A stretch of DNA of 64,000 nucleotides from CAYQUC01 sp964514215. Lineage in GTDB: Bacteria; Pseudomonadota; Gammaproteobacteria; UBA6429; Thiohalophilaceae. Below the pieces are notes generated by a model. The model did not search any database. It was not told where the DNA came from and worked only from the letters and a program-made list of their open reading frames with translations. The stretch lies in assembly GCA_964514215.1 (NCBI GenBank), contig CAZEPW010000011.1:6824-70823 (forward strand), written 5' to 3'. This document shows, one piece after another, positions 7,976 to 16,309 of this stretch. The position numbers and the translations under genes are program-made. Positions within the stretch are counted from its first letter, which is position 1, and each line of letters starts with the position of its first letter.

Positions 7976-8926
7976 ATGTTGATACAAAAGCACATAAAAT
8001 CAATCATATTAGTCGTCATACTAGCAGTAGCACTGTATTTATCATCCGTCATTTATATCGGCTGGGATGACAGCATAAAGCTTATTAAAAATATTTCAGC
8101 AACCGCTTGGCTAAGCCTTATCAGTTGTTCTTTCGCCAGTTATTTGCTACGTTATGCTCGTTGGAATTACTTTATTAAAAATCTTGGCTTTGATATATCG
8201 CATAAACTGCATTTTTTTTACTATTTGTCCGGTTTTGCGTTAACCATAACACCCGCTAAAGTTGGTGAAACCATTCGTTCATTATATTTATTCAATCATG
8301 GCGTTTCCTACCCAAAAAGCATCTCTGCATTTTTTGTTGAACGACTACTCGACTTAACTGTTGTAACCATGCTATCGAGTCTATTACTATTACAACACGC
8401 TGAGTATAAGGTTTTTATTTTAATCCTAACTTTTTTTATCATTGCTTTAATATTGTCATTAAAACTAGGTTACCTCCAAAAAATTTTAGACTATGGTATT
8501 TCTACAATTACATTTCGTAAAATAGTAAGCTTATTAAATAGTTTAACTGCATTATTAAATAATGCCTCAATAATGTTAAAATTACCCTCGTTATCAATCG
8601 GTCTAGTATTGGGTATTTTAGCCTGGTCAATACAGGCTGCTGCATTTTATATTTTACTCAATGAGTTAGGCTTTTCGATTCAACTTCATATCGCTATCAG
8701 TATATATTCTATCGCTTTGTTATCTGGAGCAGTGTCCTTTATTCCGGGAGGAATTGGCAGCACCGAAATAGTAATGGGAGTATTTTTATATTATTTTGGA
8801 GCCCCAAAAGAAGTTGTTATTTTAGCACCGATCATTATTCGCATAACATCTTTGTGGTTTGCCGTTTTAATTGGACTAATGGCAACCATCAGCATAACAA
8901 ACAAGATTTCTGAAACTAACCGCTAA
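7976..8926 (+). CDS. Lysylphosphatidylglycerol synthase TM region/flippase-like membrane protein (UPF0104)
   Basis: 316 residues with about eight membrane segments. Hallmarks are SYLLRYARWNYFIK early, TPAKVGETIRS in the middle and SFIPGGIGSTEIVMG near the end, all typical of the MprF/AglD-type integral membrane domain. Family members flip lipids or lipid-linked sugars. There is no aminoacyl-transferase domain, so lysyl-PG synthesis is unlikely. The stop overlaps the convergent methyltransferase-like gene by 4 nt. Confidence 0.8.
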   Translation: MLIQKHIKSIILVVILAVALYLSSVIYIGWDDSIKLIKNISATAWLSLISCSFASYLLRYARWNYFIKNLGFDISHKLHFFYYLSGFALTITPAKVGETIRSLYLFNHGVSYPKSISAFFVERLLDLTVVTMLSSLLLLQHAEYKVFILILTFFIIALILSLKLGYLQKILDYGISTITFRKIVSLLNSLTALLNNASIMLKLPSLSIGLVLGILAWSIQAAAFYILLNELGFSIQLHIAISIYSIALLSGAVSFIPGGIGSTEIVMGVFLYYFGAPKEVVILAPIIIRITSLWFAVLIGLMATISITNKISETNR

Positions 8927-9744
8927 AACTGTAATACATTGTTAACACAAACATTAGTCGCTATTATTTCATCGAGTAAACCGTCAAACTCAACATCATA
9001 AATATTATTCAAACTTTTACAATTTTCACGTAATACACTAACATCTTTCTCTAGTTCAACTGAATCATCAAATGCCAACACAATAATATTTTTATAATCA
9101 GGAACGGTTAAACACAAACAACGCTTATTAAATACAAATAACAAATGGTTCATTATCAATTTAAAATCTGCTTGAGTGTCAAGAATCAAATTAAAAGCAA
9201 TCACTCCTGTCGCTAAAGAACGTTTACACTGCTGATAAAATTCAACATATTTAAAAAAATTTGGAATTGCCCCGTGACTGAATAAATCAACAAAAATCAA
9301 ATCAAAATGTTGCTTAGAGGATTGCGAAATAAAATTCATCGCATCAGTATTTTTAATTAACTGAGTATCTTGAGGTTCATTTAAAAAATATTTGTTGGTG
9401 ACTTCAATCATTTGATGATCATTATCAATCGCAACATTAACACTATTAGGAAAATACTTATTTAAATAACGTAATAAAGCGCCACCGCCAGCACCAAGTA
9501 ATAAAGTTGTTCTGAGCTCAGATATAAACAACAATACCGCCATCATGGATTGCAAATAAGGCAAAACCAGCCGTTCTGGCTGAGTTTTATCTAAAATACT
9601 ATAATAAGCTGAATAATTATCTCTTATCCATCGATAACGCTCCGTTTCTTCTATCGTTAATTGACCATTTCTTGTTGAAATCAACTGTAATACTCTAGCT
9701 TGAGCTGAATCTTGTGATAAAATAGCTTCAATAGTATTATTCAT
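8923..9744 (-). CDS. Spermidine synthase-like class I methyltransferase-fold protein
   Basis: About 273 residues from the ATG at 9744; a TTG at 9756 would add four residues. The Rossmann-like core shows TLLLGAGGGALLRYL, VAIDNDHQMIEV and FDLIFVDLFSHG, the layout of the spermidine synthase/SpeE fold (nucleotide loop, acidic residue after beta-2, substrate-side Asp). The usual aminopropyltransferase gatekeeper motifs are not obvious, so true spermidine synthesis is doubtful. The gene at 9759 begins divergently with only 14 bp between the start codons. Confidence 0.7.
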   Translation of the reverse strand: MNNTIEAILSQDSAQARVLQLISTRNGQLTIEETERYRWIRDNYSAYYSILDKTQPERLVLPYLQSMMAVLLFISELRTTLLLGAGGGALLRYLNKYFPNSVNVAIDNDHQMIEVTNKYFLNEPQDTQLIKNTDAMNFISQSSKQHFDLIFVDLFSHGAIPNFFKYVEFYQQCKRSLATGVIAFNLILDTQADFKLIMNHLLFVFNKRCLCLTVPDYKNIIVLAFDDSVELEKDVSVLRENCKSLNNIYDVEFDGLLDEIIATNVCVNNVLQF

Positions 9745-9758
9745 AATGAGTCGCAAAA

Positions 9759-10337
9759 GTGAATTGTTTAGTTTTAATTCCGAATAATCATCAACCGTTT
9801 TCAGAATCTCAAATCACCATAAACGAAGTTCTGTCGAAGTTAGATGTCATTAGTCATGCCATCATAAAAGGCAATACCAAATATTTTTTTGCCGGTGATG
9901 CTTATCTGCAATTCATCAGCTTTTTGGGTTGCTCACCTTTTCTCAATTTTAATCCAACAAAAACGCTAACTTTAACTGATTTAAAACAAACTATAGCAGA
10001 TTTAAATTATATTCAAATCATTTCAGACTCGGGTAAATATAATTTTCAAAGGACAGAATATGGTGTAAAAGCAATATGCCCTGCCTGTAAAAAGAAAATT
10101 GCCGAATGGCAAAGCTTAATAACTCAATGGCAAAGTGATTTAAAACTAAACACTAGCTGCCACCAATGTCAAAAAAACATCTCATTACTGGATATAAATT
10201 GGAAAAAAACCGCAGGTTTTTTCAAAACGGCAATTATATTTCACGGTATTCAAGCCGAACTTGCTCTACCTAGCGATAGTTTTTTAATGCAACTCGAAGA
10301 TATAACTAACGTTCAATGGCGCTATTTTTATGGTTAA
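9759..10337 (+). CDS. Hypothetical protein with a zinc-ribbon-like CxxC pair
   Basis: 192 residues from a GTG start; no in-frame ATG is available upstream. Two CxxC pairs (ICPACKKK and SCHQCQKN), about 35 residues apart in the middle of the protein, suggest a zinc ribbon. The rest has no motif I recognise. Its start is 14 bp from that of the divergent methyltransferase-like gene, so the pair must share or overlap promoter sequences and may be coregulated. Confidence 0.65.
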   Translation: MNCLVLIPNNHQPFSESQITINEVLSKLDVISHAIIKGNTKYFFAGDAYLQFISFLGCSPFLNFNPTKTLTLTDLKQTIADLNYIQIISDSGKYNFQRTEYGVKAICPACKKKIAEWQSLITQWQSDLKLNTSCHQCQKNISLLDINWKKTAGFFKTAIIFHGIQAELALPSDSFLMQLEDITNVQWRYFYG

Positions 10338-10346
10338 TACAAATGC

Positions 10347-10976
10347 TTACTTTACACCCAATAAATATTCCTGCATTCCATTTCGATGTAAAATTGATTT
10401 GATGACTTTTAATTCGGGCATAAACTTAAACAACTGTAACTGATTATAACGAGGGGCCTTAATTCGGTTCGCAGACGTTGTAGTACGATCCATCGAAAGG
10501 CTGGTTTTAATTGTATATTCAAGTGGTGCATCAGCCATGGTCGCTTGTGTCGCGATAAAGGCGTGAAACAAGGTATCTTTTTTAGCAAGTTTGAGTAAAG
10601 ATTCAATAAAGCTTCGAAGATAATCTCGAGGAATGTAATTTAGTAACTCCCAGCAAAAAATAATATCAACTTTTTCGTTTGCAGAGGCATCGCAATAAAG
10701 CATCGAATCATAATCGGGCTTAGTATCTTCATCCTCAACATCTATTTTTTTTTCACTCTCAGCTTTTAAAATTGATGCGAATAAATCTTCAATGAATATT
10801 TTACAGTAATATTCAGAAAAAAAATTGAGATTATTATTACTAGCTGGGCCTAAATCAAGAATAACTTTTTTTGAATCGATTGATAATTTTTCAGTTATTA
10901 TTTTAAATGGACGACAATTATCAAGTAATAGTGATTCTTCACAACCATTAATTCTGGTCAGTTCAAGGTATTCCAT
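10347..10976 (-). CDS. SAM-dependent methyltransferase-like protein
   Basis: 209 residues. VILDLGPASNNNLNFF resembles the SAM-binding loop, IFIEDL the second strand, and VDIIFCWELLNYIPRDYL the D-x-(I/V)-x-x-W-x-x-(L/I) segment of class I methyltransferases. The glycine-rich loop is atypical (GPASNNN), so SAM binding is only likely. The start lies 5 nt after the bactofilin stop, so the two are cotranscribed and could share a role at the bactofilin scaffold. Confidence 0.65.
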   Translation of the reverse strand: MEYLELTRINGCEESLLLDNCRPFKIITEKLSIDSKKVILDLGPASNNNLNFFSEYYCKIFIEDLFASILKAESEKKIDVEDEDTKPDYDSMLYCDASANEKVDIIFCWELLNYIPRDYLRSFIESLLKLAKKDTLFHAFIATQATMADAPLEYTIKTSLSMDRTTTSANRIKAPRYNQLQLFKFMPELKVIKSILHRNGMQEYLLGVK

Positions 10977-10981
10977 AAAAT

Positions 10982-11497
10982 TTAATGGTTAGCTTTATTT
11001 AAATCAGAACTTTTTTTTTGCAAACCGTCTTTCGGATCCATTTCAATGCTACCTTTAAATTTAGCACCATCTTCAAGCGTTACTCTAGGGGAAATAATAT
11101 TACCTAAAACATTACCGGTTTTACGAATAATAACATTTTCACTGCCAAATAAATCACCATTTAATCGCCCTTCAACAATAATGATATTAGCGGTGATATT
11201 TGCATTAATGACGCCATCAATACCAATGGTTAAGTTATTTTTGTGTAATTTAATTTCACCATCAACTTTTCCTTGGATAATAAAATCTTCTTCGCCAGAC
11301 AACTCGCCTTTGAAGTAAATTGAAGATCCAATTGTCGCAGGCACACTGCTGCCAGTTGTAGGAGCGGGGGTAGATTGTATCCGTGTTGGTGTAATAGACG
11401 TTTGTGCAGTTGATGTGGTTTCGTTCATATTATTTCCTTCTGTTTCAGGTTTACTCCATTTCACAACATTTTTTTTTATTTGATCCATATCAAACAT
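10982..11497 (-). CDS. Bactofilin (polymer-forming cytoskeletal protein)
   Basis: 171 residues. A disordered N-terminus rich in Thr/Pro/Ser (to about residue 55) precedes a right-handed beta-helix repeat: SIYFKGELSGEEDFIIQG, GEIKLHKNNLTIG, ANITANIIIVEG, GSENVIIRKTG and SPRVTLEDGAKFKGSIEM. A short polar tail follows. Bactofilins assemble without nucleotide into membrane-associated filaments that place cell-wall enzymes. The M99/M15 wall hydrolase pair is about 5 kb away; CcmA bactofilin and Csd4 work together in Helicobacter. Confidence 0.9.
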   Translation of the reverse strand: MFDMDQIKKNVVKWSKPETEGNNMNETTSTAQTSITPTRIQSTPAPTTGSSVPATIGSSIYFKGELSGEEDFIIQGKVDGEIKLHKNNLTIGIDGVINANITANIIIVEGRLNGDLFGSENVIIRKTGNVLGNIISPRVTLEDGAKFKGSIEMDPKDGLQKKSSDLNKANH

Positions 11498-11672
11498 ACG
11501 ACTCTCCTGGACGATATTATTTAGCTAATAATAAATATGATATGTGACTAGAATATAACGTAATTAAATTTAAAGCTAGCCATTAATATTATCATGTATT
11601 TGGTTGTTTAATAACGAGAATTAGTTCTCACTTATATACTAGTGTAAAATTTAGTTTATAACAATCAAAAAT

Positions 11673-12866
11673 CTATTCGGGTTTTGATAGTTTTATGTTT
11701 TCAGTTAATTGAGAATTCATTTTTAGTGGTAATTTTCCCTTGAGTAGCGTCATAACACGATCTGCTGTATGACGATAAGCTGTCAATTTCCCCCCGCAAA
11801 TTGTAATAAGGTTTGATTTTTTAGCTTCATCCGTTAATAGGTAAGTATCCCTGCTTCGTTTAAAAGCAACATCCGAGCTGCTCATTAACACTCTCAGCCC
11901 TGCAAATTTAGATACCACATCAGCACGAACTTGTGGATTGTCTCGAGAAAAATAATGATTATAATTACAAAGCAAATAATCTACCTCTTTATCGAGCGCC
12001 TCAACTTGTTCTAGATCACCTGTAAACAAAGTTTCCGTTGTACCAACCAGAGTTTTCCCCTGCCAAGGAATAAAAAAGATGGCTCGACCATCAGCAGGTG
12101 AATCCGCATAATAAATACCTTTTTTCATCTCATGATTCAATATAATATGAGCGCCTTGAATAAGATCAATATTTATTTTTTTCTGATCAGGAGCGATAAT
12201 TTCAAGCACTTCGTTTATCCAAGGGCCCGCGGCATTAACTATTATTGTTGATGAACAATCAATAACAGCATCTTCTTCCATATAAGTTATGTCATAGCCA
12301 GAATTACTGTGTTCAACACGCAACAGCTCGGCGGGAACCACAATTTCAGCGCCTAATTTTTTAGCTGAATTGATAACAGCATGTGTCAATGCACTATCAT
12401 CAGTTTGAGCATCATAAAACTGATATACGGCTAATAAGTCTTTAGTTTCTAAACCATCTAACTCATGCCATTTTGATTTAGATATTTTTTTATAAAAAGT
12501 GTTTTTTTTTAATCCACCAAGAATTGAATATAACATTAGCCCCATTCTGATGGTTAATCGAGAGCGAATGGATTGTTTATAGATAGGAATAAAAACCGGA
12601 ATTAGTTTGACTAATTCAGGCGCTATCGATAACAAAATTCGTCTTTCACGCAAACACTCAAAAACCAGCTTTAACTCAAAATGCTCTAAATAACGTAAAC
12701 CACCATGAATTAATTTACTCGAACGGCTTGAAGTTCCTGCAGCAATATGATTTTTTTCTAACAGTAATACTTTATAGCCTTGCGCCGCTGCTGCTTGTGC
12801 AACACCTGCACCATGAATGCCAGCACCAATAACTGTAATATCATAACGTTTAGTGTTCACAAGCAC
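11673..12866 (-). CDS. glpD: FAD-dependent glycerol-3-phosphate dehydrogenase, GlpD-like, short form
   Basis: 397 residues. The dinucleotide fold VIGAGIHGAGVAQ at the N-terminus, the SSRSSKLIHGGLRYLE signature and the late GGKLTAYRHTAD segment are clear GlpD hallmarks. The enzyme oxidises glycerol-3-phosphate to dihydroxyacetone phosphate and passes electrons to quinone at the membrane. E. coli GlpD is about 500 residues; this protein ends soon after the last FAD-domain motif and lacks the C-terminal helical cap. Its start overlaps the end of ugpQ by 17 nt. Confidence 0.85.
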   Translation of the reverse strand: MLVNTKRYDITVIGAGIHGAGVAQAAAAQGYKVLLLEKNHIAAGTSSRSSKLIHGGLRYLEHFELKLVFECLRERRILLSIAPELVKLIPVFIPIYKQSIRSRLTIRMGLMLYSILGGLKKNTFYKKISKSKWHELDGLETKDLLAVYQFYDAQTDDSALTHAVINSAKKLGAEIVVPAELLRVEHSNSGYDITYMEEDAVIDCSSTIIVNAAGPWINEVLEIIAPDQKKINIDLIQGAHIILNHEMKKGIYYADSPADGRAIFFIPWQGKTLVGTTETLFTGDLEQVEALDKEVDYLLCNYNHYFSRDNPQVRADVVSKFAGLRVLMSSSDVAFKRSRDTYLLTDEAKKSNLITICGGKLTAYRHTADRVMTLLKGKLPLKMNSQLTENIKLSKPE

Positions 12867-13611
12867 TCAACTTAAGCCGACTATCCATTAATAAACCACC
12901 AACATCCATACTTTCAATTAAATCAACGCCTTTATTGCATAACGCAAGAGCATGCTCAGCATCGGTAACTTCATACGTCACCCACTGCCAAGGGCCTTGC
13001 CATAAACCATCGTTCTCAAATTGAATTTTTTTATAATTAACAATTACCATTTCGGGTTCAAATTCAGTAACACGTTTATGGCTTGCATCATCCCACGTTG
13101 TGATAACCCATGCAACGTCACAGCCATAGTTATCTCGTGAATATTTTAATGATTCCATATTGTATGAAATTATTATTATTTGTGACCAAACTGGTTTTAA
13201 GTCGCTATAAACACTATCAACAACACTCGCAATACCAAACTGTGATAAGGATTCATCTTTTAATTCTACCAGCAATTTGCCATTTTTATATTTTTGTAAA
13301 ACAGCAACCATATCCGATAACAAAGAAATTTTATTATTTATAAACTTATCACCAAACCGTGCTTGTTCTGCAGCATTGTAATTTGATAATTCATTTTTTG
13401 ATAACGTCATTATATTTTTATCAACATTAGAAACACGTTGCATATGATCATCATGATAAATCACTAACGTTTTATCTTTTAAACTTTGAACATCAATTTC
13501 AACAAAACAGGCACCCGCTTCAAAAGCCGCCGATATTGCTAACTCACTATTTTCAGGATAACATTTAGCATAACCTCGATGCGCAACAATTTTAGGTATT
13601 TTATTATTCAT
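12850..13611 (-). CDS. ugpQ: Glycerophosphodiester phosphodiesterase
   Basis: 253 residues, no signal peptide, so cytoplasmic as in UgpQ. Catalytic motifs are AHRGYAKCYPENS near the N-terminus, VEIDVQSLKD with the metal-binding Glu and Asp, and YHDDHMQR. It hydrolyses glycerophosphodiesters to glycerol-3-phosphate and an alcohol. It overlaps glpK by 8 nt and glpD by 17 nt, so all three should be made together and glycerol-3-phosphate would pass straight to GlpD. Confidence 0.9.
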   Translation of the reverse strand: MNNKIPKIVAHRGYAKCYPENSELAISAAFEAGACFVEIDVQSLKDKTLVIYHDDHMQRVSNVDKNIMTLSKNELSNYNAAEQARFGDKFINNKISLLSDMVAVLQKYKNGKLLVELKDESLSQFGIASVVDSVYSDLKPVWSQIIIISYNMESLKYSRDNYGCDVAWVITTWDDASHKRVTEFEPEMVIVNYKKIQFENDGLWQGPWQWVTYEVTDAEHALALCNKGVDLIESMDVGGLLMDSRLKLSACEH

Positions 13612-15040
13612 ATTTCATCTCTTTTTGCCATTTTTTAAATCTGTTTACTAAAGCTTGATTATCCATCGGTTTAAAACTATCGTCATCATATTGGCTAATA
13701 CTAACCTGAAAATTGCTTAGTAATTGAAACAAGCCCAACAATGTTGCTTCCTTGTCAATAGCGCGTGTAACCGTCATTTGAGTGAGGTCAGATAGTTTTT
13801 GGCATACACCATCAAGAATTGATAAACCTCCCGAAATTTTGATCACTGAATTTGATTTAATTTTCATTAAGTTTATATTTTCAGTAATCAAAAAGATAAT
13901 ACTTTCAAGCACAGCTATCGCTTTTTCGGCTATTGCGGCATGACCAATGAAACGAGATTTAAGTTCAGCAATCCAATAGGGTGAACCAACACCGGAAATT
14001 CCATTGATAAATAGCGGTATATTTTTTTGACAATTATCTAACCATGTTGCCAACGAGTTATAAACATCAACATCCTCATTACTATTTTGCAACCAATCTA
14101 AGGCTGTGCCAGCACCATTAACCGTACCTTCCCACGCCTTTATTGTCTTATACTTATCGGTATAGATATTACCAGATAAAATCCGAGAAGGTATTTCTGT
14201 CTCATTATTAATATTTAATACAAATGCACCACTACCGATATTTACAGTAAATTGATCCTCTGGAGGCATACCATTTGAAAATACTGTTGCTGATTGATCC
14301 CCCGTACAAATAACCACATCACACTGGCCGTTCCAGTTTAACAATTGCCCATAATTATATTTTGTGGTAACGCAATACGGCAAAATGGATTTTGGAATAG
14401 CAAATAAATCCAGTAACTCGTCATCCCAAGTTAAAGTTTCTTTATTAAATAATAATGTTCGGGCGGCATTAGCTGGGTCAATATATCGATGCTTACCAGC
14501 AACGCAACTAAATAATATATAACTCGACAACGATGCGATACATAATTCATTTTTTTCTTGTGCTTGTTTAACTGATTCTAAATTTTTCAAACACCAAAGC
14601 ATTTTACTCACACCGTAATGTGCCGATAAAAATAAGCCGGTTTTGTTTTTTACTTGTTCTCGATTATTTTCAAAACAGTTAATAATGTTTTTTGCTCGAG
14701 TATCTTGCCAACTGATTGCGTCGGACAAAACCTCTGCTGTTTTATAATTCCAACACACAATAGTCGAACGTTGTGTTGCAAAACCCGCTTTAATTTTTAA
14801 TGTTTTAGTCTCACCAAGTGCTTTTGCACAATCAGAAATAACCGACTTAATCGACTGCTCTATCTCTTTGACATCATGTTGAATAAACTCTTGACCGCAA
14901 TAAATAAACCGATTAGTCGAAATAGCACATGAAGCACTGGTTTTAATTTCACCATTTTGAAAATAAAGCGTAGCACGGCTTGCATGCCCACCTTGATCAA
15001 TTGCTAAAATATAGTCGTATATATCATTATTAGCAGCCAT
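13604..15040 (-). CDS. glpK: FGGY-family kinase, probable glycerol kinase
   Basis: 478 residues. ILAIDQGGHASRATLY matches the first phosphate loop of FGGY kinases (E. coli GlpK has DQGTTSSRA). SWQDTRA, GDQSATVF, NIGSGAFV and WEGTVNGAGTALDWL are the expected downstream motifs. It would phosphorylate glycerol to glycerol-3-phosphate; the neighbouring ugpQ and glpD support that substrate. The first loop has GH in place of the usual TT, so the substrate assignment rests partly on context. The zapE stop is 2 nt upstream. Confidence 0.8.
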   Translation of the reverse strand: MAANNDIYDYILAIDQGGHASRATLYFQNGEIKTSASCAISTNRFIYCGQEFIQHDVKEIEQSIKSVISDCAKALGETKTLKIKAGFATQRSTIVCWNYKTAEVLSDAISWQDTRAKNIINCFENNREQVKNKTGLFLSAHYGVSKMLWCLKNLESVKQAQEKNELCIASLSSYILFSCVAGKHRYIDPANAARTLLFNKETLTWDDELLDLFAIPKSILPYCVTTKYNYGQLLNWNGQCDVVICTGDQSATVFSNGMPPEDQFTVNIGSGAFVLNINNETEIPSRILSGNIYTDKYKTIKAWEGTVNGAGTALDWLQNSNEDVDVYNSLATWLDNCQKNIPLFINGISGVGSPYWIAELKSRFIGHAAIAEKAIAVLESIIFLITENINLMKIKSNSVIKISGGLSILDGVCQKLSDLTQMTVTRAIDKEATLLGLFQLLSNFQVSISQYDDDSFKPMDNQALVNRFKKWQKEMKYE

Positions 15041-15042
15041 AA

Positions 15043-16134
15043 TTAATTATAAATAATATGTGGTAGAGCTAGATATTTTTTACTAGCCATCTCGGTTAAA
15101 CGACTAACCGTGCGTTCAAAGGCAAATTTCAGTCTTTTTCCAGTATATAATTCAAAAGGCATCACTTCTGCTGATACAACCAATTTAACTTTATGATCAT
15201 ATAAAGCATCAATTAAATGAATAAAACGTTTTGCAGCATCATCTTCTGATTCGGTTAATACCGGAATATCACTAATTAAAACCGTGTGAAACATTTGCGC
15301 TATTTCCAGATAATCTGGCGCAGCATGAGCCTGCATACAAATAGATTCAAAATTAAACCAAACAACGTCATTTGCTAGTGCAATGATCGCCATTGACCGA
15401 TGATTAATTGTAATACTAGCTAAATTAGACCTATTGGATGGGGCAAGTGCATTAAAATGTTCGGTCATGATATTTTTAGCAGCGCTATCAATATGGTAAG
15501 TACCACTTTTTTCTAATTGCAATAATCGAAAATCTTCACTTGAACGCAACTCAAATTCTTCTGTGTTACAATTTAAATAATCAATTGTTGGTAAAAACAA
15601 ATCACGTTGTAAGCCATTTTTATAGAGATCGTTAATTTTAACATTTGAAGTTGCAAATAAGGTAACACCGTATTCAAATAACGATTTAAATAAGCCCGTT
15701 AATAACATCGCATCGGTAATATCGTGTACATGAAATTCATCCAAACAAAGCACTCTAACGTTATTGGATATTTTTTTTGCAACTAACGGTAATGGATTCG
15801 GTGTTTTAGGTAACTCGCGTAATTGTTGATGAATATCAAGCATAAATCGATGAAAATGAATCCGGCGTTTGTTCTTAAACGGCAAAACCTCAAAAAAACA
15901 ATCCATTAAAAATGTTTTACCACGTCCTACACCACCCCAGAAATAGAGTCCACGAACAGGACGACAATCTTTTTTTACTATTTTATGCCACCATCTCGGT
16001 TTAATCTGAGGTGTTGCTAATAATTCATCATACAATTGTTGAATTAATTGAACGGCCTGTTCTTGTGCAGCATCGTATTTAAAATTTTGTAATTTCAGTT
16101 TTTCGTGAAATTTATCTATTGGGCCCACAAACAA
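15043..16134 (-). CDS. zapE: Cell division protein ZapE (AFG1-like ATPase)
   Basis: 363 residues from a TTG start. Walker A GGVGRGKT, Walker B VLCLDEFHV, the sensor ATSN and the FYRRFM-like segment HFHRFMLDIH are diagnostic. ZapE binds FtsZ and affects Z-ring stability during late or anaerobic division. The gene is tightly followed by glpK, so transcription probably continues through the glycerol genes. It is divergent from rapA across a gap of about 175 bp. Confidence 0.9.
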   Translation of the reverse strand: MFVGPIDKFHEKLKLQNFKYDAAQEQAVQLIQQLYDELLATPQIKPRWWHKIVKKDCRPVRGLYFWGGVGRGKTFLMDCFFEVLPFKNKRRIHFHRFMLDIHQQLRELPKTPNPLPLVAKKISNNVRVLCLDEFHVHDITDAMLLTGLFKSLFEYGVTLFATSNVKINDLYKNGLQRDLFLPTIDYLNCNTEEFELRSSEDFRLLQLEKSGTYHIDSAAKNIMTEHFNALAPSNRSNLASITINHRSMAIIALANDVVWFNFESICMQAHAAPDYLEIAQMFHTVLISDIPVLTESEDDAAKRFIHLIDALYDHKVKLVVSAEVMPFELYTGKRLKFAFERTVSRLTEMASKKYLALPHIIYN

Positions 16135-16309
16135 GCTCGCTATTAATAAGTTTAAACATTTCCTTATACTACGTTATAGATATAGTAGAATATTTTAGAC
16201 TCGATGAACAATAACAATCGTATTTAATATGAGATTTGCTATTATGTTTAGCGCTAAAAAACGGTACAATGCTGCACTTTTTTTATGCAATGATAATTAG
16301 GATTTTTAC

